Origin: Tubulanus polymorphus
Taxonomy: Eukaryota > Nemertea > Palaeonemertea > Tubulaniformes > Tubulanidae
Length of the DNA: 64,000 nucleotides
Direction: 5' to 3'
Assembly: GCF_964204645.1 (NCBI RefSeq)
Contig: NC_134032.1
Coordinates: 9,542,275 to 9,606,274 of the forward strand
Shown here: one piece after another, positions 36,301 to 48,300 of the stretch
How positions within the stretch are numbered: position 1 is the stretch's first letter
How the letters are laid out: each line of letters opens with the position of its first letter
Notes under the pieces: generated by a model
Told to the model about the DNA's origin: nothing
The model's input: the letters and a program-made list of their open reading frames with translations, nothing else
Databases searched by the model: none
Translations under genes and position numbers: made by a program

Positions 36301-39300
36301 ATTCCGCATCCTGTTTTTGCACAATAAACAGCAAAATCTAATTGGTTCTGCCAATACTTCATATTAGATTTTAATAACCATTGTTTTTCATCTTTCAATT
36401 TTTTTAAATTAATTAAATATACATGAAATATATTTTCCATCTTTGCATTAAAATTATTAGTTTCAGTAACATAAATTTCTAAATTAGTTAATGAATCTAA
36501 AACTTCATTTCTATATGTAATATCTTTATTAAAATCTATTGCTGGAATATTATATTTAATTGATTTATTATATTGGAAAGCTTTTGGAAAACTATCTACC
36601 ATTTATATAATTAAAAAATTAATAATTTATTAATTCTTTTAATAATTTATCTTGTTCTTCAACTGTTATATGGCCATTTAAACTTATTATATAATCTAGT
36701 GTATTCTTTAATTTATTAATTTCTTTTATATTAGTTTTAATTTTTTCTTTATTACTTTTTATATTTAATTTTGAACTTATACCGGTTAAAACACTTGAAC
36801 TTAATCCTAACACACCAATTGATATAGCTAAAGGTGTTAATGGACTGAATATTGCTAGAAATGTTATTACAGAACTAATTGTAACCGAACCACTTATAAT
36901 CAAATAATATATAATTTTACTTTTTAAATATTTTTTTCTTTTTTATCTTTAAGTCACTTTCAAATTCTAATATTTGTTTTTCTAAATATGTTTTTAATTT
37001 AGTTTTATTTATATCATGAGGAATGATATCAATACTATCAACTTTATCTTCCATTTATTTAGCAAAAGAATTACTAATTAGTAAACTTATAAGCAACAAA
37101 TATAACAATAACAGTTCCGCCTAAAATCCATATTATTTCATATTTCTGTTGTTCTTTACTTGGGGTATAATAATCTGATAATTTAGGTTTGTAAAGATGT
37201 AATTTTTCTTTATTTGTTACGGCGTTATATAAACTCATTGCATCATCAACTGATTGAAAATCTCTATGTGAAATCTTCAGATCATATAATTCTTTATTGA
37301 TGTAATCCATATAGTTTTGCCTCTTTTCTCTATATTCTTCTGCAGCTTTATTATATTTCTCTAACGCTAAGTTATGTCTTCTTTGTTCTCCTAATGAACT
37401 ATTTTGATCAATATGTTTAAATAAATATCCACCACCAGTAAATGCCAAAGTGTTAACAATTGCCGATCCTATAATAGTTATAATTGCAGAAGCCATTTAT
37501 TTAGCAAAAAAAATTACGCATTTATATGGGAGGAATATATTTTTGTTTTTCCAAATAATCAATTGTTAAATTAGATAAAGTAACTGCTAATGTTAATTTT
37601 AAGATATCATTTATATCAAATCTATCAACATTAACACTTCCCATTTTAAATACTTTTTTTAATACCATTGAATAACCAACAGTTCCAACTGATAGTAATG
37701 CGCCATTATATAATCCAGTTATTATCCACTTATTATCACTCATTTATTTATCAAAAAAATTACTATCATCAAAATATTTAGTTAACTTATTTATGATTAA
37801 TTCAACATTTATTTCATTACTACTTTTATGATTATCATATATTTCAATTATTATTTTTTTAATATCATCGATGATAAAATCTTCATCTAATTCGTAAAAT
37901 CTTAAAGATTCTCTAATTAAATTAGTAATCTTTTCTACATTTAAAGTTTCTTTATCTATTGTTGTTTCATACTCAAATGTTGTTTCATTAGAAAATGCAA
38001 TATTTTTAATATGTGTAATTACATCATTAACGTTAAATTTCATTTCTTTCTCACGTTTAAAATCAAATCCAAAACATATACTCGGTCCGACAGTTATATT
38101 CATTTATATAGTGAAAAAATTACTCTTTACATCTTATAACTAATTCATATATCACAGGAAAGTTATTCAAATCAATTAAATATCCATTATGATTTCTAAT
38201 TTCTAATTTAAAATTATTAAATTTAGGAATGCATGGTTTAAAATCACATTCTGTTAAATTATAATTTATTTGAGTTCCAAATTGTTTAACATTTTTTAGC
38301 GGTAAAATATTTAGTATACTAGAATTACAAATTGTTTCTTTAGTTGCTTCGAAAGTTTTTGTAGGCTCGATTAAATTGCAATAAATATAAAAGTGTGTAA
38401 AAGGTATTATATTTGAGCTGCCTTCTGCGTTTCCAGTAACTGTAAGCGGTTTAATTCCTAACATTTTAGCCAGTTAACAATTTATGTTGTTCATTAGATA
38501 TCTTTATTCTAATTTTATTAGTACTATCAATTTTATTAAATTTAATTTCAAATACAGAAGTGCCCCCGATTTTCAACCGAGCTCTTCTATTAATTTCCTG
38601 CGCTAATGATTCTAAATTATATAATCCTGGTTTTAAAAATATATGAAACCATTTATCCTTATTTCTCATATAAATCATAAACCCTCTATGTTCAAAAGTT
38701 TTATCCGATACATTGTAAAAAGAATTACATAAACTTATATTAACTAATTTTAAATCTACACAATTCTTAAATTCTCTATCTAATTGAACTAGTAAATTAT
38801 GAGATTTATAATTTGTCAGTTTTCTAGAATCTACAAATATTCTGTATTCTTTTAATTCCACCATTTATTTTACATATTTTCTTATTCGAAATCTATTTCA
38901 TGGTACCCTTTTTCATTCTTACCTTTGTATACGAAATAGAAATCTCCAGAACATAATTCTTCTAAATCTTCACTTGATAATCTATGAAATCTATCAGGTA
39001 AATATGTTCTGAATTTATATGTATTTCCTTTTAATCCTTCATATTCTAAGTGTATAACTAATTTATCTCCATAGTTATTAGTAACTGTATCAATATTTGT
39101 AATTAGATATGTCTTATGGATTGTTAATTCTGTTAACTTTTTGAATTTATAATCTACAGATTTTACATTTGTAGTATCTTTTATTCTATCTAGAAATGAT
39201 TTGTTGTTCTCACTGTGCGCTTGTTTACTCTCCATTTTAATAACATATTTTTTTTCCATAAAATTTGATTAACACGTTAGAATTCTTTTCATTATCTCGT

Positions 39301-42300
39301 TCTCTTTTGTTTCTTCTCTTTTAAATTTTAAGTATTCATCTAAATTACAACCATAAGCAACTGTATGAATTCCATCATCTAATATATATCGTTTATCATC
39401 AAATGGGTTTAGACTTATCTTTTCAATTTCTTCAATAAACATTTCATGATCTTCAGATCTTAAACATCTCATCTTATGTTTTCTAACTTCTTCATTGAAT
39501 ATACAATTTATGTAATCTTTGAAATGAATATTCTTTTCTACTACACTTTTGGTTATTCCTTTTAACTTTTTAGCTTCATGTTCTTTAGTTTTATATGAAT
39601 ACATTTTAGATCTAATACCGATGAATTCAATCATTTCTTCACCACCTAATTCATCTTTGAATTTACCGGGAACTTTTTTATTATCATTGCTAAACAATTC
39701 ATGATTTTTAGGATAATTACTAAAATCAAAATGATGTTTTAATGTTTTTAAATCATCTGTTATGTTATCAGTTTTTATCTTTAATATGTAAGAATCTGTA
39801 TCAAAATATAATATTTCTATATGTTTTTCTCCAAAAAGTGGTTGTAATACATTATAATAGAATTCATACATTAGTAATTTTGATAATTCTAAAACTGAAG
39901 CGCCAACATAGATTGGTTTATTAAATTTTATTGATGTTCTTCTCATTTTAACTGCGGCTAAATTTTCATCAAATATTCTGTTACCAATGAACTTAGGATA
40001 TGATTGTAAATGTCTAATTCTTTTACCATTACTGACTAACTCAATATCATTTCTATTTCTAATATTTTCACAAGTCTTACCATAGAATGCATTATTCATT
40101 AACTTGAAGAAATCTTTCTCGAAATCAGTTTTAGCTTTAGTTCTCTGTTTCGTGTTAAAATCTATATATTTTTCTTAGCACTTAGATTGACTGAATGAAA
40201 TATATCTATGTACTTTTTTTAGAACCATTCCTTGATTCAAATAAAACTTCAACATTCTATAATGTACTACATAATTATATTTATCTTCTTGAGTTACCAT
40301 TAACTTTTCTGTATGAATATGATTTTCGGGTTTAATTCTTTTTTGATAACTTGATAATTCTTCATGAGTTACAGTTTTATGTTCGGGACAGTAAGCTAGA
40401 TTTCTAGATTTAAATTTAATATGTTCAGGATATTCTAAATCTACAACAAAGAAGTAACCAGTATCTGAATCATCTGCAATATCTAGGATTCTTTTCTTCC
40501 AATCAAATTTATCATTATTTTCATTCTGTAAAACTTCAGTTAATTCAAATACTCCATAAGGTTGTGGTTCCATCATTGCCCAACCATACAAATTATTTGC
40601 ATCTATATATAATAACTTATATCCGGGGTTATCATTTACATTGAAATATCTATCACCTAATACACCTGAAACACCTCCTCTTATAGATTTTTCAAATAAT
40701 AATAATTGATCTATATTTGTTAACAAATCCATTTTTATATCTGTAAATTTTAATCCACAATCCCATGTTAATCCTGGTGATGAATAACAATGACAAGGAT
40801 CAATATTGAAATATTTTAGGTTTACATCTCTAAACCTTTCGAATATATCGGTTAATAATAATACATCTGATTTTAAACATAAATCTACTAATTGCCCATG
40901 ATTTTCTATTCTGAAATGATTCCAAATATTCAATGTTCTATTATAGACTTCATCTTTAACATATTCATTTTTTAATTCATCATAGAATTGTTCTTTTAAT
41001 AATTCAGTTATGTTAAAATCATTATGATTTTTATAGAAAGAATATGGAATTGCTCCTTTATATCTCATTAATTTAAAATCATCATTATTTGGGTAATATT
41101 CTTTTAATATCTTTAATTCATCATCAACTAATGATTTTGATAAGTTATCTAATGAACTATCTAAAAATCTATATGAATCTATAAATCTTAAACACCCAAA
41201 TTGGAATGATATATAATTCTCAGATGTTTTAGCTAACATTCTAAATTTATAAGTTGGTATTTTATCTTTTGATCTATTTGAATTTAATATTTCTATTTCA
41301 TTATTGATTTCTTCTATTTTATGGCATAACTGTTAGATAAATAAATGTGCATCATATCCTGATAGATTATGAAATATAACTGGTACAAAGTTAATTTTCT
41401 TAGCTTGTAAGTTACAATTCTCATGTGCAGCGCCTCTAAACTTTCCATTCAAATGATCATGGTCTCTTACTTTTTTATCTTTATAATTAAATATCTTTTC
41501 ACAATAATAACATTTACCTGCAAACGCAAATTCTTCTTTATCTTCTTCTGTCATTATAATTTCTATATTTGTATTCAATAATTTACTAAAACTTATTTCA
41601 TATTCAATTAATAAGTCACAAAAATGATTGATAACATTTTCATTTCTATAATGATAATATTCACTTTCAATTAGTTCTGGATAATCAGATTTTATATATA
41701 ACCCGAAAGCTGCGGCTGATTGATGAATCTTTTTAATAGTATTTGTTTTTGGTGGTTCTTCTGAAAAATCATTTTCATTAGAATTCAATTTTTTTCTTTT
41801 ATAATATATTTCTTTTCTATCTTGATCAGTTAATTCTTTATTCAATGATTCAAAATCTCCATATATGACAAATGGTACTTTATTTTTGTAATCATATTTT
41901 TTGAATTCTAATATTTTATCTTTTTCATTTGGTAAAACTAATTTACAATAATCAGGATTTTCACATAATTGTTTATGATTTAATAATGTACTTTCATTAC
42001 TAAATCTATGTGAACATTTTCTACAAAGATATATTTTATGGTGATCATTTTCTGATTTAAAAAATAAATCGATTTGTTTAATCCACATATAATGATTCTC
42101 ATAATATAGTATATCTATAACATCGTTTGAATCATAATCTTTTGATAGATATAAAGGTTCTAATGTATAATGTTTTATATTGTTACCTTTTGTATTTGGT
42201 AATTTGATTAAATCAAATACATTTATCTTTATATTATTATCTCTTTCTATTTTTGGGATGTCTTTAATTATAACAGGATACTTATCTATCTTATAATTAT

Positions 42301-45300
42301 TTTCAAATGGTTTATAATGAGTTAATCTAAAACTATGTTGTTTATAATCTTCAACTGGGTGTAAAAAACTTTTTATAGCCCATAGAAAACATTTATTATC
42401 AAAATTTTGTAAATTTATTACAGCATTAGTTTTAAATGGTAGTTTAATATAACTTGATGCTTCAATATCAGGTTCTTTATAATATGATAAATTGTTTTCA
42501 TCTATTGGTTTCGATTTAGTTAACTTATTATATTTTGTGTTATAAACATGTAAAGTCATAAATATTATTTCATCAAATATTAAACCAGATCCTTCAAAAT
42601 ATTTCTCTTCTATTTTAGTTTTTACTTCATTATAACATTTATCTAATTTATCATCTATATGTTGTTTTGAAATAATATGTTGTGAATGAGAATTTATATT
42701 ATATATTGGTTTATCTTCAGATTTTATAAACTTTACTTTAGAAGATATACTAATTTTAGGATATTCAACATCTGTAATTATTTTTATTATTTCTTTCATA
42801 TTTTCTAAATGTTTTTTATTTTCTTCTAATGTTTTTCCTTTATGAAATTTAAACTCGATAGCTGCTGGACCAATATCACTTTTAAATGCTTCGGTTATCT
42901 CTATATCTTTTTTATTATCTAATGAATTAATATAATTTCTTACATCTTCCATGTATGGTCTTTTATTGTTTAATTTATTTTTTATGCTTTTAATTGTCTT
43001 CTGTTTCTTATCGTTATCATTATCAAAATAATCTTCACCTAAAATATCATTATTCTTATTTCTAATATGACTTATAGATTTTAAATGTTCTTTATAATAT
43101 CTTTTATCACTGAATGATTGATTACATGTATCACATTTGTATGTTTCTTTTTCATTCTTTAATTCATCTAATTTAGTTTCTAATATATCATCTTCATATT
43201 CTAGTTTCAATTTATTCTCTAAATGTGTTTTAGTTTTATTGTGTCTTGCTTTTTGGGATTTATCTATATTGATATTACATGTTGGGCAGTAGTACTTATT
43301 TGCTTCCATTTTAATACTAAATTTTTTATTAAAATTGATTTTAGAAGTTCAATGATTTAAATGTAATTCATTTATATGAATATTTTAAGAGTAATAGGGG
43401 TAATAGGCTTTCAAGCTAAAGGTTGAACGGGCGGGTGAGTAAAAAATGAAAAACATGAAAATAATAACAATTTCTACTTGAATTACTCGCGAAACTCATA
43501 AAAATGAAAAATAAATTCGAGCGTGTGAGAATTCATTTTTTTCATTTGGCTCGAATACTGTACTCAGCTCGTTGTTTTAATGATCACAAACAGCGCTATA
43601 AATTTTTTCATATATATCGCGAATTTGAAGTCATTTCGCGACGAACTGGTGCGCATTGTGAAACTATGATTATATTCTAACGATGTATTAGGATGTTTAA
43701 AACCTCAAAACCACGTGCACAGTATTTGATTACCGAAACGACGGTATCAATGACTGATCCAAGAGGTCAAGCGTATAGCATAGAAATAAAAATGAAAACA
43801 AGCCCAGAATAACCAAAGGCACAAAACCCGTAACATGGTTCCGAAATCTATGCCGCACATTGCTACGCGTAATGGGCAACTGCCCATTCGTTTTCGCGTG
43901 CGTCACATGTGAAGAACGTAAGGAGCATTTTGTCGGTTAATCCACGAGCAATCATCTCAAGATGATCGTTCGTATAAGGGTTAATATACAGTCAACCTCC
44001 AAAACACCACCGTACTCTAAATACTGTGTAAATCCCAGACCAGCAATGTGAGCAGTTCAACTGTGAAAAAATCCGATAACATTTACTCGAATAAAAAATT
44101 GTCTAATTTCATAGTTACATAATAGCTTTACTGACCACTGGGATGTGCGTTGGATGATATTGGTGGTAAAAGTTACTATACATGATGAGCGACTTGTTAT
44201 CGAGGGCACTAACAACTACTAAATGATTAAGAGAGATGGTTCGAAATGAATAATACTCCTTCCCGTTTAAAAAGTAAATCGATTTCGCTAGAAATAGGGA
44301 TTTTAATGCATAAACTCTGCGTTTACGAAACTGGTTTGGTTACCAATTAGATTCGCTGTTAAGAAGTGCTAGCTAATGGGTAATCGGAGAAGGTTCCAAA
44401 AAAATCACACTGGAATAGAAAGCATTAGCCTCTGGAAGATGACAGTTACTGGAACAAACTCGACGGACGATGTCACAAGTCACGAGTTTCAATCTCGTAC
44501 GTGGCAGAACGTCGTTTGGTACGCGTTCAATGTTTACATCTATTTCTGGATGGTGACCGGTGTTACCGGGGGTTTACTGTCCATAGTCGTCTTGTTTCGT
44601 CTGCGTCGCACGTTAGACGCGTGCACCTTCCAGTATCTGGTACCGCTATGTTTTTCGGATTCTATTTTCGTTATCACTTATTCGCTGAAGTCTCTGGAAC
44701 GAATTCGCATCGTGACCGGCAATTCTCATGATCAGTACGTATTCTACGCCGTTAATGAAGTCACGTGCAAACTGGGTATGGTGCTCATCAATTTCGGAAT
44801 CAAAAGCTCGTCGTGGATTCTGTTGTGTTTTGCCGTGGAACGCAGTTTAGCGGTACTGATTCCTTTGCGCATCAGGAGATTGGTGACCCGGGTTCGACGC
44901 CGGAATCTAATTATATCGGTTCTTCTTTACTACGCCGTAACGGAAGGCGCTCAGGGAATCACCTTCCATGTTAAAACCCTCGGACATGGCTTAAAAAACT
45001 GCCAAACAAACACCGTTTCAGAAATTATGACACGAATAATTATAATCTATTCCTTCTTAACCATGACTATAATTCCTTGGATTAGTTTGATATTTTCGAC
45101 GGTTGTAATTAGTATTCAGTTCACCAGACGAGATGTCCAGTTCAAAAACACTAACATTTCCGAACAGGAACGCAGATGCGTACGAAATCTAATTTGCATA
45201 ATCGTTGCCTTTTTCGTATTGAACGCACCGAATACTGTACTCAACTTGTTGGACTATACAAGTGAGAAACTGGGGCATTTACCAAGACAAATAGAACATT

Positions 45301-48300
45301 TGATGCACCTTATCGGGGGTGTTTTAATGATCACAAACAGCGCTATAAATTTTTTCATATATATCGCGAATTTGAAGTCATTTCGCGACGAACTGGTGCG
45401 CATTGTGAAACTATGATTATATTCTAACGATGTATTAAGATGTTTAAAACCTCAAAACCACGTGCACAGTATTTGATTACCGAAACGACGGTATCAATGA
45501 CTGATCCAAGAGGTCAAGCGTATAGCATAGAAATAAAAATGAAAACAAGCCCAGAATAACCAAAGGCACAAAACCCGTAACAAGGTTCCGAAATCTATGC
45601 CGCACATTGCTACGCGTAATGGGCAACTGCCCATTCGTTTTCGCGTGCGTCACATGTGAAGAACGTTAAGGAGCATTTTGTCGGTTAATCCACGAGCAAT
45701 CATCTCAAGATGATCGTTCGTATAAGGGTTAATATACAGTCAACCTCCAAAACACCACCGTACTCTAAATACTGTGTAAATCCCAGACCAGCAATGTGAG
45801 CAGTTCAACCGTGAAAAAATCCGATAACATTTACTCGAATAAAATATTGTCTAATTTCATAGTTACATAATAGCTTTACTGACCACTGGGATGTGCGTTG
45901 GATGATATTGGTGGTAAAAGTTACTATACATGATGAGCGACTTGTTATCGAGGGCACTAACTATTCTATAAAATGATTAAGAGAGATGGTTCGAAATGAA
46001 TAATACTCCTTCCCGTTTAAAGTAAATCGATTTCGCTAGAAATAGGGATTTTAATGCATAAACTCTGCGTTTACGAAACTGGTTTGGTTACCAATTAGAT
46101 TCGCTGTTAAGAAGTGCTAGCTAATGGGTAATCGGAGAAGGTTCCAAAAAAATCACACTGGAATAGAAAGCATTAGCCTCTGGAACATGACAGTTACTGG
46201 AACAAACTCGACGGACGATGTCACAAGTCACGTGTTTCAATCTCGTACGTGGCAGAACGTCGTTTGGTACGCGTTCAATGTTTACATCTATTTCTGGATG
46301 GTGACTGGCGTTGCGGGGGGTTTACTGTCCATAGTCGTCTTGTTCCGTCTGCGTTACACGTTAGACGCGTGCACCTTCCAGTATCTGGTACCGCTATGTT
46401 TTTGCGATTCGATTTTCGTCATCACTTTTTCTTTGAAGTCTCTGGAACGAATTCACATCGTGACCGGCAATTCTCGTGGTCAGTACGTATTCTACGCCGT
46501 TAATGAAGTCACGTGCAAACTGGGTATGGCGCTGATAAATTTCGGAATCAAAAGCTCTTCGTGGATTCTGTTGTGTTTTGCCGTAGAGCGCAGTTTAGCG
46601 GTGCTGATTCCTTTGCACATCGGGAGGCTGGTGACCCGGGCTCGACGCCGAAATCTTGTTATATCGGTTCTTTTTTACTACGCTCTAACGGAAGGCGCGC
46701 AGGGTTACACCAACCACGTTAAGACCATCGGACATGGCTTAAAAAACTGCCAAATAAACACCGTTTCAGAAATCATGACACGAATAATCTTAATCTATTC
46801 CTTCCTAACCATGACTATACTTCCTTGGATTGGTTTGATATTTTCGACGGTTGTGATCAGTATTCAGTTCACCAGACGAGATGTCCAGTTCAAAAACACG
46901 AACATTTCTGATCAGGAACGCAGATGCGTACGCAATCTGATTTGCATAATCGTTGCCTTTTTCGTATTGAATGCACCGAATACTGTACATATCTTGGTCG
47001 CCTATACAAGTGACAAACTGAAGCACCTGCTACCTCAAATAAGACATTTAATAACCCTTATCGGGACCGTTTTAATGATCACAAATAGTGCTGTAAATTT
47101 TTTCATATACATCGTGAATTTGAAGTCATTTCGAGAAGAACTGGTGCGCGTAGTGAAACTACGACGAAAGTGAATCGGTTAGACCAGGTTTTTAGTCGAC
47201 GTCGTCCTCGTCATAAAAAATATGTTGAAAAATAGACGTTTTTGCATTTTGATTCAACTCCCCTAAATTCATATTTGATCGTGGTAAAATGACACAATAC
47301 TTGATATTGATAGAAATGACGCTACATCTCGTGAAAACGTGTCTGATATTTAGTGTCTAGTGTCTAGTGTTTGATGTTGCCACTGAAAAGTGAAAGTGGA
47401 ATTACGCGCACTCACCGGGAATCGAACCCGGGTCTTGCACATAGAAAGCAAGCGGGCTAACTAGAAGACCGAAAGAGCTAGTGCACCTGGCCAGTGGTAC
47501 AGCTTGTCCAAAACCCTTCATCCAGCCCTGGAGGTGGTTGTATCGACAGCGATCTCCGTCGCTCTACGATCTTATCGTACCCATCTGTGATAAGATCAGG
47601 CGCTATAAGGTTCTCGGTGAATTTGGCCCAAGCTATGATTACTGAAAAATAATTATATTCTTGTTTTTCGTTGAATGAACGCAGGAATTACGAAGAGCTT
47701 CGTTGCGAGGGTCTCGACAAATTGATCAAGAGCCGTCTGCGAGCAGGGGAGAAAATCGCTTTTACCGTACGGCAAAATGATGGAACGTGTGATCGTGTTA
47801 CACGATTTAAACGTCACGGCTCCGTTCATTGAAGACGTCGCCATAGCTGACGATTCACTTTGAAGTGAAAATGAAAACAAACCCAAAAATAACCTAAGGC
47901 AAAAAACCGTATCAAGGTTTCGAGTTCTACGCCGCACATACGACTGTCCCTTCGTTTTCGCGTGTGCCACATGTGAAGAACGTTTAGGAGCATTTCTAAT
48001 CATCGGTTGATACGCAGTCAACCTGCGACACACCATCGTACTCTCAATACTGCCGAAATCCTACATCATCAATGTGGACAGTGTATCGGGGTTAGGCTGT
48101 GATGTAATCCGATAACTTTTACCCAAATAGAAAATTGTCTAATTTCATAATTACATCACAGATTTGCTGGCCACTTGGAAGTCCGTAGGATGAGGAGGGT
48201 GGTAAAATATAGCAGGGTTTAGTAGAGTTTTACGTCCCCAACTGCAAATAACAGTTAGTATATCCCAATAAGTGGGTCTTAAGAGACGGCCAGGGCCTTT

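Larger units (their letters stand above)
30040..43549. mobile_element. Maverick/Polinton-type virus-like DNA element, degraded
   Basis: A 13.5-kb AT-rich block between two halves of a GPCR pseudogene. It has long terminal inverted repeats, a family B DNA polymerase at one end, and a DDE integrase and packaging ATPase at the other, all on the minus strand; this set is diagnostic of Mavericks/Polintons. The left end starts 5'-AGTAATAGGGG, in keeping with the AG termini reported for Polintons. Other genes: an HNH-like nuclease, a possible capsid-associated protein and many small or membrane-spanning proteins. Polymerase, ATPase and at least two other genes carry stops or frameshifts, so this copy is inactive, but the damage is light. 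No target duplication is visible, because the right end has been deleted into the host gene. I see no adenovirus-type protease and no obvious double-jelly-roll capsid protein. Confidence 0.92.
43590..47175. repeat. Tandem duplication, unit about 1747 bp
   Basis: 43591-45337 and 45338-47085 are collinear and close to identical in the non-coding part (CAGCGCTATA at 43591 and 45338; the receptor starts are 1748 bp apart at 44376 and 46124). Each unit runs from the 3' end of one receptor through the spacer to the body of the next. Confidence 0.85.

Noticed and set aside
36619-36903. Independent 94-codon gene
   Set aside because: It has no ATG, and its frame is continuous with the short gene starting at 37054 if one base in an A-run is ignored, so I treat them as one broken gene.
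30162-43535. Loop sequence of the terminal palindromes in opposite orientation at the two ends, suggesting flip-flop hairpin telomeres
   Set aside because: Opposite orientation is exactly what ordinary terminal inverted repeats give; only the presence of a palindrome in the repeat is special.
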